Positions 8,425 through 17,734 of a stretch of DNA of 64,000 bases are shown here, piece after piece. The first letter of the stretch is position 1; each line of letters opens with the position of its first letter. The notes beneath the pieces were generated by a model. That model was not told the origin of the DNA and ran no database searches. It saw only the letters and a program-made list of their open reading frames with translations. Source of the stretch: Natronobacterium texcoconense (GTDB lineage Archaea; Halobacteriota; Halobacteria; Halobacteriales; Natrialbaceae); assembly GCF_900104065.1 (NCBI RefSeq), contig NZ_FNLC01000003.1, positions 1 through 64,000 of the forward strand, read 5' to 3'. The position numbers and the translations under genes are program-made.

Positions 8425-9909
8425 ATGCAGAATACAATTCCTACTCACGGAGATATACGGGTTGATGCCGAACGTCGTCAGAGTATTGATGGTTCATTAC
8501 TCACAACGGAACTCGGCATCGATCGTAACGAAATCCAGTGGCGGAAATCGTTTACCAACTTCGAGAAGGCCGACGAACGAGCACTCAAAGAGATTAGTGA
8601 TCTAATCGAGACCAAAGCAACGGATCTTCCAGATCGATTAGAGGCGCACGTCCACGAGCACGAGGAGGCACTAGTCTATCTCGACCGGTCCACAAAAGGA
8701 TTCGACCAATTAAAAGATGCCCACTCGTCGTATTTGACGGATCTTGGCCGTGGATCCTATGGGCAGCAGTATTTCGACCAACGAGCTCGTATTGGGCGGA
8801 TTCACGATATGCTTGGACTTGGTCCTGAGGTCTATCTCGGCGCATATAGCGTGTATTTCGGGGGGCTAGTCGAAGCGATCGGGAACGAAATGAAATCACG
8901 ATCGAAACAGGACTCTCTTTCGATCGACGAGACAGTGGACCAGACGCTCGAGTACGTCATGGCGCTGTTCAAATTGATTAATCTCGACCAGCAGGTGGTG
9001 ATGGATACGTACATTCAGTCAGCCAATCAGGAACTCGAAGCGGAACTCGAGCGTCAACAAGCGGTTGCTGATGAGGTCGAGACGAATGTTACAGATGTGA
9101 AAGAGAGTGCTGATGACGTAGCTGATAACAGTGACGAGATCAGTGATCTCGCTCGCTCTCAAGCGGATGCTGTCGAAGATGTCTCGTCTGAAGTCGCAAA
9201 TATGTCTGCGACGATCGAAGAGATCGCAGCGACGACGGATCAGGTTGCCGCGACCAGTGAAAATGCCGAAACCCTTGCAGAAGAGGGACGAAAATCAGCG
9301 ACGGAAGCAATCGGGGTCATGGAACAGGTCGACGAGTCGACCGCTGATGTGAAAGACGATATCACACGACTCGAAAATCGCGTCGATGAAATCGACGAAA
9401 TCGTCGAGGTAATCAATGATATCGCCGATCAAACGAATCTGCTGGCACTCAACGCCTCGATAGAGGCTGCACACGCTGGTAAAGAAGGAGATGGATTTGC
9501 TGTCGTTGCAAATGAGGTGAAGTCCTTGGCTGAGGAATCACAGGAGAACGCGGGCGAGATCGAGGCATTGGTCGATGGCATAAAGACGGATACGACCGAG
9601 ACCGTGTCGAGTCTCGAGGAGATGACCCAGCAAGTAGAGCGAGGAATCGATCAGGTGACCGAATCGATGGAGACGCTCGACGAAATCGTAAACGCCGTTC
9701 GGGAAACGAGTGCTGGCATACGGGAGGTTTCCGAGGCTACCGACGATCAGGCGGATAGTACAGAAGAAGTCGCGACGATGGCTGACGACCTCTACGAACA
9801 ATCGGAGCGCGTCGCTACCAAAATCGAAGAAATCGCAGCTGCCAACGCGAGGCAGGCCGAGAAAATCGACGAAATCAACGAGACCGTTGCTCAACTCGTA
9901 GATAAGTAG
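8425..9909 (+). CDS. hemAT: HemAT-type globin-coupled chemotaxis transducer
   Basis: This 494-residue soluble transducer senses oxygen through haem and signals to CheA/CheW. Residues about 25-190 form a protoglobin/sensor-globin domain; [20 protein letters not shown] carries the probable proximal haem ligand His127. There is no membrane segment. Residues about 205-490 are a methyl-accepting coiled coil, with the conserved hairpin [17 protein letters not shown] and [18 protein letters not shown] near 333-375. Glu/Gln-rich heptads suit methylation. The AT-rich upstream DNA suggests a monocistronic gene. Confidence 0.9.
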   Translation: MQNTIPTHGDIRVDAERRQSIDGSLLTTELGIDRNEIQWRKSFTNFEKADERALKEISDLIETKATDLPDRLEAHVHEHEEALVYLDRSTKGFDQLKDAHSSYLTDLGRGSYGQQYFDQRARIGRIHDMLGLGPEVYLGAYSVYFGGLVEAIGNEMKSRSKQDSLSIDETVDQTLEYVMALFKLINLDQQVVMDTYIQSANQELEAELERQQAVADEVETNVTDVKESADDVADNSDEISDLARSQADAVEDVSSEVANMSATIEEIAATTDQVAATSENAETLAEEGRKSATEAIGVMEQVDESTADVKDDITRLENRVDEIDEIVEVINDIADQTNLLALNASIEAAHAGKEGDGFAVVANEVKSLAEESQENAGEIEALVDGIKTDTTETVSSLEEMTQQVERGIDQVTESMETLDEIVNAVRETSAGIREVSEATDDQADSTEEVATMADDLYEQSERVATKIEEIAAANARQAEKIDEINETVAQLVDK

Positions 9910-10033
9910 TGAACTCTCGGTAACATTCGGTCGGGACCCCCTATATTGTCGCCTGGTTACATTCCGTCGACAACTCGGAATATGTACCGCTCAACGTATT
10001 TGATGCGACAGTACCATTGTGATCCTACCGACA

Positions 10034-11216
10034 ATGGATGAGGGTTCTGCTGGACTTCGGCGATGGACACAGCGCTTTACGATCGTGAGCGGACTATCGT
10101 TTCTCGGCTTTTTGTTCACGGCCTCACTCGGTGGTGACCCTCGAGTAGCTGTGATCATCGGGCTGTTCGGGTTCGTCTGTCCGATGATCTTCGGAATGGG
10201 CTATCTCTTGTTGCCTCCGTATTTCGGTCGGACGCTTGTCGATTACCGACTCGCTGGTCTCCATTTCGTTCTCGCGTACATCGGTGTTCCGTTGCTGGTT
10301 CTCGGATGGGTTCGTGACGGAATCGGGACGATATTCACTGTCGGTGCAGTCCTCTGGGCGCTGGGTGTCGCGACGTTCGTCGGGTCACTGCTCGTGACGG
10401 TCGGTCCGGTCTTCGTGTCGAATCCGAGCGAACTCGTTCGCTTCGGCGATCGCCCACAGCGTTCGACCAAACTTGCGACCGCTACGTTGCCGATTGCGAT
10501 CTGTTATCTCCTGGTCGGGACGGTTGGGTTAGTCGCGGTGACGCCCGTACTCGAGGTTGGTTCGGTTACAGTGACACAGGTTCATCACTACCTTGCCGTC
10601 GGCTTCGGTGCGTTACTTGTCTATGCGCTTAGTGCACGCCTGTTGATCGGCTTTTATCACGTGACGCCGCCACGGTTCCTCGTTTGGCTAACTCTTTTTT
10701 TCTGGGGCAGTTGCACCGGTGTTGTTAGGAACGTTCCTTTGGCAGGACCCGTGGTTCACAGTCGGTGGAATCCTGGGGACTGTCGCGATGAGCAGCTATT
10801 TTCTTGTGGTCCTCATTGTTATGATTTCCACCGATCGATCCCGCGTCGAACTTACCGGCATCCTCTGTGGTGCACTCGCGGGTGTCGCCGCCGTCGCGGT
10901 CGCACTTCCGCTGGCTATCGGCGACGGATTACGTGACACGACAGTTCTCCACTGGACCCTGATCCTCGGGGGTTTCTTCCCGCTGACGATCGTCGGCTAC
11001 GCCTACCAGTTCTTCCCTGTTACGACCGGGCGATTCCCCGGTGCGACGACCCGCGGTGTCGCAGCGACGATCGGTCTGTTGGCCGTGGGTGTTACGGTTC
11101 AGACTGCCGGTATCGTCGGTGACGGCTCGACCATTCGATCCGTCGGGATCGTCTGCTCCGCGCTCGGCGGCCTCGGGTACCTGTATCTCCTCACGGGCCG
11201 GTTCATGTTGCAGTAA
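10034..11216 (+). pseudogene. Frameshifted polytopic membrane protein
   Basis: Two overlapping frames make one protein of about 390 residues. The first frame (10034 to about 10700) has seven or so hydrophobic helices and ends ..F-L-V-W-L-T-L-F. The second continues from about 10703 with S-G-A-V-A-P-V-L-L-G-T-F-L-W-Q-D-P-W-F and four to five more helices, ending at 11216. The shift lies in a run of seven T at about 10696-10702. The protein resembles haloarchaeal multi-helix membrane proteins of unknown role, but I cannot assign a family. ATG 10034 was preferred over the GTG at 10019. The break may be a real mutation or a homopolymer sequencing error. Confidence 0.7.
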
Positions 11217-11278
11217 CCGTCTCGAGCGCCGACCGTTCGGGACGACACTTATGCTGTTATTTGTACAACAAAAAACGC

Positions 11279-11752
11279 ATGCCAACGACTGAAGACACTG
11301 CACCGACGTTCACGGCGACGGTCGGCACCAGCGACCACGAATCGTTCAACCTTGAGAACCACCTCGGGGACGGTCCAGTTGTCCTTGCGTTCTTCCCCGG
11401 GGCATTCACACCGCCCTGTACGAACGAGATGGTCGCCCTGCAGGAACGGCACGAGCAGTTCAAGGACGCTGGCGTGACGGTCCTCGGAGTAAGTGCGGAT
11501 TCGCCGTTCTCACAGGGCGCGTTCCGCGAGAAACACGGACTCGAGTTCGACCTCGTCAGCGACATGGCCCGTGAGGCGATCGACGCTTACGACGTCGAGA
11601 CGGATATCCCCGACCTCGGCCTTTACGGCATCGCGAACCGGGCAGTCTTCGTTCTCGATGAGGAGGGTACGATTTCGTATCGATGGGTTGCCGACGATCC
11701 GACGAACGAACCGCCCTACGATGACTTACTCGAGGCTGTCGGATCGGCCTGA
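11279..11752 (+). CDS. Single-cysteine peroxiredoxin (AhpC/TSA, Bcp-like)
   Basis: This 157-residue thioredoxin-fold peroxidase has the active-site motif F-F-P-G-A-F-T-P-P-C-T-N-E-M with the peroxidatic cysteine at residue 47 (Pro-x3-Thr-x2-Cys style). No second cysteine exists anywhere in the protein, so it should work as a 1-Cys enzyme using an external thiol. It reduces peroxides and would act in the cytoplasm. ATG 11279 was chosen: the frame extends to a TTG at 11261, but MPTTED is a normal start. It sits alone between the frameshifted membrane protein and a minus-strand operon, in a region rich in redox and metal genes. Confidence 0.87.
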   Translation: MPTTEDTAPTFTATVGTSDHESFNLENHLGDGPVVLAFFPGAFTPPCTNEMVALQERHEQFKDAGVTVLGVSADSPFSQGAFREKHGLEFDLVSDMAREAIDAYDVETDIPDLGLYGIANRAVFVLDEEGTISYRWVADDPTNEPPYDDLLEAVGSA

Positions 11753-11826
11753 CATTCGGCCGAAATCGTACGTCCAAGAACAAAAGGCTACCTCACTGGC
11801 GGCGGATTTGCCGCCGATCGGTTAGT

Positions 11827-12126
11827 TCACTCTTCGTTCAGTTCCGTCGTAACGTAGTATGGGTCGTCCCACTCCTGCACCCACGTCGGGGCTTCTGGAT
11901 GATCCTGAAGTTGGTTCGCCTCGTATGATTCGTCCGGGTAGACGGTTCCCGCTTCGTCGGTCCCGTCCGCCAGTGGGACGACGTAGGTCACCGGGTCGCG
12001 TTCCGGGGCGGGGATCAACTGCTTTCTGTTCCACTCGTGTGCCTGTGCCGAGGTGTCGGTCCACTTTTGCGGATGAAAGGTCACGGCAATGCCGGTTTCG
12101 TGGTCCACGTCAGTACGTTCGCTCAT
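11827..12126 (-). CDS. Conserved hypothetical protein downstream of the DUF2249 gene
   Basis: This is a 99-residue acidic protein beginning M-S-E-R-T-D-V-D-H-E-T-G-I-A-V. It has no membrane segment and no cysteines, but is rich in aromatic residues (FHPQKW, AHEWNRKQLIP, WVQEWDDPYYV). The start lies 2 bases after the stop of the DUF2249 gene, so the two are almost certainly co-transcribed and possibly translationally coupled. I do not recognise the family; the linkage suggests a shared role with the DUF2249 protein. It is a real gene by composition and spacing. Confidence 0.65.
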   Translation of the reverse strand: MSERTDVDHETGIAVTFHPQKWTDTSAQAHEWNRKQLIPAPERDPVTYVVPLADGTDEAGTVYPDESYEANQLQDHPEAPTWVQEWDDPYYVTTELNEE

Positions 12127-12128
12127 GC

Positions 12129-13160
12129 TTAGAACGGGGGGCCAGAGGATTCAGTCGGTTCCGACGCGGCGGCCGCCGTCTCGGTTTTCCCGATCAGGAC
12201 CCGGAACTCACCCGGCTCCTTCTTGCGGTATTCCCATCGGAACTCCGGACCAGCTTCGGCGTCGAACTGGTGGTATAGCGGTTTGGGATCGTGGTCGTTC
12301 ACCAAGACGAACCCTTCTCCACCGGTCAAGTCGGCGTATGAGTCGAAGATCTTTTCGTGGCGCTGGGCCGGCGGCAGGTCGCGGACATCGAGTTCCTCGA
12401 TGATTTCGAGCGATGTCGATCCGTCGTCGGTCTCGGCGTTGTCGGTTTCACCCCGTTTTGTGATGTGGACGCGACACTCCCCCGGCTTCTGGTCGACGAT
12501 CTCCCACTCGAAAGAGTCGCTGTACTTCTGTTGGAACTCCTGGCGGAGCGGTCGGGGTTCGTGCGGCGCGATAATCTCCATCGTCCCGCCCTCGGGAATC
12601 ATACCGTACCGGTGGTGAATCGTCGGATGCCGTTCCTGTTTCGGGATTTTGCGCACGTCGTAGCTTGTGACGACATCTCCGTCCTCGGCCTCCGACTCGC
12701 CGGTCTTTTCGATCTCGACGCGCCACTCCCCGTCACCTTTATTCTCGTACTCCCAGCCGACTACATCGCCATGCATCGAACTGAGTTCGTGGTACAGTGG
12801 CTTGGGGTCGTGATCGTTCACGAGCACGAACCCCTCGCTGGCATCCAATCCGTTGAAAATTTCGAGCAGGGCTTCGTGGCGACGCTGTGGCTTGAGATCT
12901 CGAACGTCGATCGTCCCGAATTCTCCATCGAGCAAATCGCCGACGCTCAACTGGAGTTTCCGCGGTTCCGCATCGGGATGGTCGTACTCCCACTCGAGCG
13001 CACGGTCGTGTTCGAGCTGGTAGCGGACCAGATACGGATCGACGTCCTCCTCGGCGACTATCTCGAAGGTGTCCCCGGCCCCGGCGTCGTTCAATACCTC
13101 GAAGAGGTACGTTCGATACTCGTCGACAGGTTGCTCGCGAAGGTCGATTTCAGTGGTCAT
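12129..13160 (-). CDS. Four-repeat DUF2249 protein
   Basis: This 343-residue soluble protein is built from four DUF2249-like units: about residues 1-75 (divergent, I-D-L-R-E-Q-P), 79-155 (I-D-V-R-D-L-K-P-Q-R-R-H), 160-238 (Y-D-V-R-K-I-P-K-Q-E-R-H) and 250-325 (L-D-V-R-D-L-P-P-A-Q-R-H). Units 2 and 4 share G-F-V-L-V-N-D-H-D-P-K-P-L-Y-H and an E-W-R-V-E or E-F-R-V-L end. DUF2249 is a TusA-like fold often found near denitrification, copper or hemerythrin genes; no biochemistry is implied here. Four copies in one chain is more than usual. It is followed at once by the 99-residue gene. Confidence 0.85.
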   Translation of the reverse strand: MTTEIDLREQPVDEYRTYLFEVLNDAGAGDTFEIVAEEDVDPYLVRYQLEHDRALEWEYDHPDAEPRKLQLSVGDLLDGEFGTIDVRDLKPQRRHEALLEIFNGLDASEGFVLVNDHDPKPLYHELSSMHGDVVGWEYENKGDGEWRVEIEKTGESEAEDGDVVTSYDVRKIPKQERHPTIHHRYGMIPEGGTMEIIAPHEPRPLRQEFQQKYSDSFEWEIVDQKPGECRVHITKRGETDNAETDDGSTSLEIIEELDVRDLPPAQRHEKIFDSYADLTGGEGFVLVNDHDPKPLYHQFDAEAGPEFRWEYRKKEPGEFRVLIGKTETAAAASEPTESSGPPF

Positions 13161-13369
13161 TTTCGTCGTTGGTTCGAATACTCAGTACGAGCGGATGTCC
13201 CCTGTGCCGAAGCGATTCGGGACGGGCCTCAAAACACGACTAGTGATCCTCCGAGAGACGGAGCCGTATCGCCGAGTCCATCCCTGCAGCCGTCGGTTGG
13301 AGCGATATTAGGATGGATACGAACTCGGTTCGTAGGGAACGAGATGAAGTATTGTACCGTCCCGGTCGA

Positions 13370-13744
13370 TCACCGCTCTGGTTCGAACTCGTCGTTTTGC
13401 AGACCGCGTCGAACTGGATCGTGTTCGGCGTCAGTCGGCGGCGGTGCGACCACGAGTACGGCCTCGAGGCGCTCGTCATCGGCGCGGATGCCGCGATCTT
13501 GTCCGGCCGGTATTGTGACGAGGGATCCCGGTGAGACGTCGTGTTCTTCGTTACCGTCACGGACGATCCCCGATCCTGACTGGACGACGATCGTGACGTC
13601 GCTGTCGGGGGAATGAACCGGGATGAACTGCCCGGGTTCGAAGTAGCCACAGACGGTTTTCGATCGTTCGGTTCGGGAAATTTCTCGGGTGGTGAACTGA
13701 TCGTCGTCGTACGTCCGCTCGTCGCCGATGGTCGTTGCCGGCAT
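13370..13744 (-). CDS. Cupin-domain protein
   Basis: This 124-residue protein has a single cupin barrel at about residues 30-100: F-E-P-G-Q-F-I-P-V-H-S (motif 1, with only one clear His), then P-G-S-L-V-T-I-P-A-G (motif 2). The metal ligands are incomplete compared with the classic G-x5-H-x-H-x3,4-E motif, so a catalytic role is uncertain; a small-molecule or metal sensor is possible. It sits alone between the DUF2249 operon promoter region and a HalOD1 gene. ATG 13744 gives the full barrel. Confidence 0.75.
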   Translation of the reverse strand: MPATTIGDERTYDDDQFTTREISRTERSKTVCGYFEPGQFIPVHSPDSDVTIVVQSGSGIVRDGNEEHDVSPGSLVTIPAGQDRGIRADDERLEAVLVVAPPPTDAEHDPVRRGLQNDEFEPER

Positions 13745-13938
13745 GCCGGACAGTTCTGACTCGACGGGTTCCTATTTTGTGCCGAATATTTTCTTTCTCG
13801 ATTCCCGGCTACGACGAACTATTCTTTCCGCAGATGGCGCCATAGAACGATTCGAATGCTGTCTTTCAACTCCATTTGAACTGAACTATTCGTTCGCTAT
13901 ACGTACAGACTGATCGGAGACCACTGGAAGAAACCGTA

Positions 13939-14211
13939 CTACTGGCTGACGACCAAACCGTCTTCATCCATTCGAATCGAATACTCATCGAGAGCAAACG
14001 AAATCGAGATTGGTTTGTCATCAGTGATGAGTGTATCGAGGGCATCTGGGTTAATATGATCAAACAAGGTGCAGTCAAGTGACATAGACACGTCGAGCGG
14101 ATCAATATTTTCGAGGGTAGCAATAGCTTCGACGATGGCGATACTCGGTTCAGCAGTTGACCAATCGTATTGAGCGCAAACTGAGGTACTCATTGTGTCA
14201 AAATCACCCAT
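13939..14211 (-). CDS. HalOD1 output-domain protein
   Basis: This 90-residue acidic protein matches the haloarchaeal output domain HalOD1, seen in stand-alone form in many haloarchaea. It has an S-I-A-I-V-E-A-I-A-T-L-E-N-I-D-P helix, then D-C-T-L-F-D-H-I-N-P-D-A-L-D-T-L, and an I-S-I-S-F-A-L-D-E-Y-S-I-R-M-D-E-D-G strand pair ending in the typical short tail. The function is not established but is thought to be a signalling output. ATG 14211 is used; an internal ATG at 14193 (MSTSV) would also serve. Confidence 0.82.
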   Translation of the reverse strand: MGDFDTMSTSVCAQYDWSTAEPSIAIVEAIATLENIDPLDVSMSLDCTLFDHINPDALDTLITDDKPISISFALDEYSIRMDEDGLVVSQ

Positions 14212-14316
14212 GACTTCTCATAAGCGGTGAAGATGCATAGTCCACCGCCCGAACCTGTTCATGATCTTCACCTGTCGATTTAGTCCTGACTTGAACTGAT
14301 GTCTCTGTTGAATTCC

Positions 14317-14526
14317 TTAATGAGTTACAGCTTCAGTCGGTGGTTTGAGTAGATGCAAACCCTCCCAAAGTCTCGGTTTTCGGTGTGAAATAAATGAGGT
14401 CGTCGTGCTGCACTCCTTCTCTGCATTTATCATGGTAGGACCATGTGCCAAGCCCATGATTTCGTCGACGGTGGCTCCCAGATTCTCCGCCACAATCTCC
14501 AGGGCCCGGTCGTATTCTCCTGACAT
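14317..14526 (-). CDS. Hypothetical 69-residue protein
   Basis: This short frame begins M-S-G-E-Y-D-R-A-L-E-I-V-A-E-N-L-G-A-T-V-D-E-I-M. The acidic helical first 25 residues look like a real haloarchaeal protein, whereas the last 30 (K-P-R-L-W-E-G-L-H-L-L-K-P-P) are less typical. This could mean a recent frameshift near 14440 that replaced the original end. It follows the 50-residue zinc-ribbon gene by 3 bases and would be its operon partner. I cannot name a family. Confidence 0.45.
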   Translation of the reverse strand: MSGEYDRALEIVAENLGATVDEIMGLAHGPTMINAEKECSTTTSFISHRKPRLWEGLHLLKPPTEAVTH

Positions 14527-14529
14527 AGG

Positions 14530-14682
14530 TTAAGAGATCCGGTGCTGGACGATCGCGTCTGCGCCACATGCCGGACAGGTCTCGGTATCCCTCTCGACAG
14601 TGGTTCCGCAGCGTCGGCACTCGCATACGACCTCTGTCTGGGTTGTCCGGACCAGCAACCGGCTCATCTCTTCAAATAGCAT
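14530..14682 (-). CDS. 50-residue zinc-ribbon protein
   Basis: This small frame reads M-L-F-E-E-M-S-R-L-L-V-R-T-T-Q and then C-E-C-R-R-C-G-T-T-V-E-R (C-x-C-x2-C) and C-P-A-C-G-A-D-A (C-x2-C), ending Q-H-R-I-S-stop. Paired cysteine knuckles ~14 residues apart indicate a zinc ribbon like those of the tiny haloarchaeal zinc-finger proteins. It lies 10 bases after another 50-residue cysteine-bearing gene and 3 bases before the 69-residue gene, all in one direction, so the three probably form an operon. Function unknown; a regulatory or protein-binding role is a guess. Confidence 0.65.
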   Translation of the reverse strand: MLFEEMSRLLVRTTQTEVVCECRRCGTTVERDTETCPACGADAIVQHRIS

Positions 14683-14692
14683 GCTACGGCGG

Positions 14693-14845
14693 TTATTGTG
14701 GGTTCACGTCGTCTCGACACTCGAGGCACTCGGCGTATACTGCCGGTCCCGTCGCTGTTTCGTACTCGAGGAACACGTTGGTTGTCGTAATCTCGGCGGG
14801 ACAGAACGGGTATGTACCGAGAGATAGTGAATTCGTTGTGGACAT
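14693..14845 (-). CDS. 50-residue putative zinc-binding protein (DUF7837-like)
   Basis: The frame starting at ATG 14845 reads M-S-T-T-N-S-L-S-L-G-T-Y-P-F-C-P-A-E-I, then E-Y-E-T-A-T-G-P-A-V-Y-A-E-C-L-E-C-R-D-D-V-N-P-Q. The pattern of a Cys-Pro near residue 15 and C-x2-C near 40 with a YAEC block matches my memory of haloarchaeal DUF7837 zinc-binding proteins. One knuckle is degraded here (F-C-P-A, only one cysteine), so metal binding may be altered. The frame is open to 14950, but that extension is Arg/Pro-rich. It is first in the small operon running to 14317. Confidence 0.6.
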   Translation of the reverse strand: MSTTNSLSLGTYPFCPAEITTTNVFLEYETATGPAVYAECLECRDDVNPQ

Positions 14846-15093
14846 GGGTTCTGAAACTGGTGTGGAAGGGGAATTACGTGTGACTCCGACAGGGTGTGGT
14901 GTGTCTGCCCTTCTACAATCAGTATCGAACCCAGAGCGGGATATATGCAATCCAACTACAGTGAAACTGAAATCACAAATATCAGGACTCGAGACTCCGC
15001 TTCACTAGTATATTCCGAAGTAGCCGTCGCCAGTAGATTCGTTGAGCGACCGAAGAAACAGGTGTCCAAAGAAGAGAAATTCAACAGAGCCTC

Positions 15094-15600
15094 TCACATT
15101 TCAATTCGAGACAATGCCAGTTGTTTCGCGGTATCGGCGTCTGTGAACGGACTCTCGTCGATCACGATCTCCGAGACCCACTTGATGCTCTCCCAGCAGT
15201 CCCGGTCATCATCGAGCGGAACGAGCCGGGCCGGTCCACCGTGTTCGACGGGTAACGGTTCGCCGTCGAGTTCGAGCGCGAGGATGGAGTCTGATAGTCG
15301 GGCTAACGGGAATGAACAGGCGTACTCGCCGTCCATCGCACGGACGAGGCCGTACTCGCTTTCTGCTGTCGGTTCGCTGTGTTCGAGCAGTGTTCCGACG
15401 TGGACGCCGTACCAGGAGAGCCCCTCGGCAACCCACCTCTCGGCGCACGCGAAGTCGTCGGCTGCTGTTTCGGAGGAATAGGATGCGAGGTCGTCTAGAG
15501 TGAAGCGGACCGATCGATCGACCGTACCGCTGATACGAAGCGTCCATTCGGCGGGATCGACGTCCTCAGGAACACCGTGTGGTTTGAGGTCATTCATCAA
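15094..15600 (-). CDS. Molybdopterin-dependent oxidoreductase domain protein (sulfite-oxidase fold)
   Basis: This 168-residue protein corresponds to the Moco-binding domain of the sulfite oxidase/MsrP superfamily: L-R-I-S-G-T-V-D-R-S-V-R-F-T-L-D-D-L, then D-F-A-C-A-E-R-W-V-A-E-G-L-S-W-Y-G-V with the likely molybdenum-ligand cysteine at residue 52, then G-G-P-A-R-L-V-P and the C-terminal K-W-V-S-E-I-V-I. It has no signal peptide and no dimerisation domain, so it is a minimal cytoplasmic version. The substrate is unknown. It is divergent from the multicopper oxidase gene at 15761. Start: two consecutive ATGs at 15600/15597. Confidence 0.85.
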   Translation of the reverse strand: MMNDLKPHGVPEDVDPAEWTLRISGTVDRSVRFTLDDLASYSSETAADDFACAERWVAEGLSWYGVHVGTLLEHSEPTAESEYGLVRAMDGEYACSFPLARLSDSILALELDGEPLPVEHGGPARLVPLDDDRDCWESIKWVSEIVIDESPFTDADTAKQLALSRIEM

Positions 15601-15760
15601 ATCCTTCTACGACGGCTTTGCGTAAGCGGTTGGTTCCGAACATATTTCGACCCCGTCCGAGACTACGTGGATTAGTTTTTGGGCGAACATATTCTCCGCG
15701 TTTCCCGGCAGGTAAGAATCTCAACGACCCACTATTTGCAGGTCTTTCAAATATGCCCAT

Positions 15761-17656
15761 ATGCCTGAACGCACGAAGAGGTCCGGGAAGTCAGTCTCAC
15801 GACGACAACTCCTTCTGGCCTCAGGTGTAGCGAGTGTCTCGGCCCTCGCGGGCTGTACGACGGACGAGAATCCATCTAACACGCACGAAACACCATCGGA
15901 GACCGAAGCGAAGCCGGCAACTGTTGCATCTCACTCGTCACCAGACCTCGAGAAGTGGATCGACGAAGTACCACGCCCGGGAGTCGTAGAGCCGACGGGA
16001 ACGAAGAACGGACAGCCGTACTACGAGATCGAAATGCAGGAGTTCGAGCAGGAACTGCACAGCGACCTGTCGCCGACGACTGTCTGGGGATACGAAGGTC
16101 ACACCCCTGGCCCGACGATCGAAGCCGAACAGGGAGAGCCAATCTACGTGCGCTGGAAGAACGACCTGCCCGACGAGCATCTTCTGCCCGTCGATACGAC
16201 GGTCCACCCGGAGATGATCCCCTACGATATCGACGGCGTTCGAACCGTCACACATCTCCACGGCGGGAACATCGAGTCCGAAAGTGACGGGAAGGCCATG
16301 GGCTGGTTTACCCGGGACTTCGAGAAGACGGGCCCCGTCTTCGAGAAGAAAGATTACTACTACGTCAACGACCAGCCGCCGGCGACCCTGTGGTACCACG
16401 ACCACGCGATCGGCATCACGCGGCTGAACGTCTACGCTGGTCTCGCGGGCTTTTATTTGCTCCGGAGCGATCACGAGCGACAACTCGACCTCCCCGATGG
16501 CGAGTACGACGTCCCCCTTGCTATCCAGGACCGGAGCCTCAACGAGGACGGCTCGCTGTTCTATCCGTCGGCCGTCTCGGAAGAGCGAGGACGCGGACAC
16601 GATTCACACCCTGATCCGAGCATCGTCCCGGAATTCTATGGGGATGTCCCCGTCGTCAACGGAAAAGCCTGGCCGCGGCTCTCGGTCGAACCACGAAAGT
16701 ACCGTTTCCGGCTCCTCAACGGCTCGAACAGTCGCTACTACAACCTCGAACTCGTCGAGTACGACGAAGAATCGAGTGAGGTCGGCGACGACGGCCCGTC
16801 GTTCGTCCAGGTCGGCAACGACGGCGGTCTCCTCTCCGAGCCGGTCGAGTTCGACGATCGTCTCGAGATCGGACCGGGAAAGCGAGCCGACATCGTCGTC
16901 GATTTCAGCGACTACGCGGGGGAGACGCTGTTACTCCACAACGACGCACCGACGCCGTACCGTGGGACGCGGACAGACGACCACATGAAGCCGCTACCCG
17001 AGATCATGCTCGTCGACGTCGAGGGGACCAACGAGGACGCCGATACAGACCCAACACAACTCCCGGACGAATTGACGACGGTTCCCGAGATTCCCGTCGA
17101 GTCGGTAGACACTCACAGACACCTCACGCTCGCCATGGACACCGACGAGCACGGACGGATGAAACACCGTCTCGGAACGAAAGACCAACCGGAGGGATAC
17201 AATCTGGAGGATCCTGTGACCGAGGAACCTACGCTCGGGGAGACTGAGATCTGGAGCATCGCCAACAACACGTCGATGTCTCACCCGATGCACCTCCACC
17301 TCGTCCACTTCCAAGTGCTGGGTCGAGAGCCGCTCTCCGACTACGACTCCTCGGAGGACGGCGTCGATCCGTCCGAACTCGAGTCGCCCGAACCGTACGA
17401 TCTGGGCTGGAACGACGTGGTGTCCGTCGATCCCGGCGAAGTTGTCCACATCGTCGTTCACTTCGGGGAATACGAGGGCGTGTTCAACGACCAGACGGGC
17501 GAGTACATGTGGCACTGCCACATGGTCGAACACGAGGACTATGACATGATGCGCCCCTACCGGGTGCTGCCGGCCGACGGTTCCGATGGTGATGAGCAGG
17601 CTGTGCCCGACGACGGAACGGAGGAACACAGCGAAACAGAACCCGACGACGAGTAA
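15761..17656 (+). CDS. Tat-exported multicopper oxidase (CotA/bilirubin-oxidase-like)
   Basis: This 631-residue three-cupredoxin-domain oxidase couples one-electron oxidation of a substrate (phenolics, Cu(I) or Mn(II) in relatives) to four-electron reduction of oxygen. The N-terminus carries a twin-arginine signal S-R-R-Q-L-L-L-A-S-G-V followed by A-L-A-G-C, so it is probably a lipid-anchored exported protein. All four copper-ligand motifs are present: THLHGG (~165), WYHDHA (~211), HPMHLHLVHF (~509) and HCHMVEHEDYDMM (~586). A Met follows for the type 1 site. The acidic tail is typical of halophiles. Neighbouring HMA and DtxR-like genes suggest a copper-handling role. Confidence 0.93.
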   Translation: MPERTKRSGKSVSRRQLLLASGVASVSALAGCTTDENPSNTHETPSETEAKPATVASHSSPDLEKWIDEVPRPGVVEPTGTKNGQPYYEIEMQEFEQELHSDLSPTTVWGYEGHTPGPTIEAEQGEPIYVRWKNDLPDEHLLPVDTTVHPEMIPYDIDGVRTVTHLHGGNIESESDGKAMGWFTRDFEKTGPVFEKKDYYYVNDQPPATLWYHDHAIGITRLNVYAGLAGFYLLRSDHERQLDLPDGEYDVPLAIQDRSLNEDGSLFYPSAVSEERGRGHDSHPDPSIVPEFYGDVPVVNGKAWPRLSVEPRKYRFRLLNGSNSRYYNLELVEYDEESSEVGDDGPSFVQVGNDGGLLSEPVEFDDRLEIGPGKRADIVVDFSDYAGETLLLHNDAPTPYRGTRTDDHMKPLPEIMLVDVEGTNEDADTDPTQLPDELTTVPEIPVESVDTHRHLTLAMDTDEHGRMKHRLGTKDQPEGYNLEDPVTEEPTLGETEIWSIANNTSMSHPMHLHLVHFQVLGREPLSDYDSSEDGVDPSELESPEPYDLGWNDVVSVDPGEVVHIVVHFGEYEGVFNDQTGEYMWHCHMVEHEDYDMMRPYRVLPADGSDGDEQAVPDDGTEEHSETEPDDE

Positions 17657-17734
17657 CCGCTTACTGGGCCGTGGTTGTCGCTACGAGCGGGCAACATACT
17701 GGAGTCGTGGACCGCGAGACGGGAACCGCCCGCT

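Noticed and set aside
12357-13616. 419-codon plus-strand frame
   Set aside because: Antisense of the DUF2249 gene and its upstream region.
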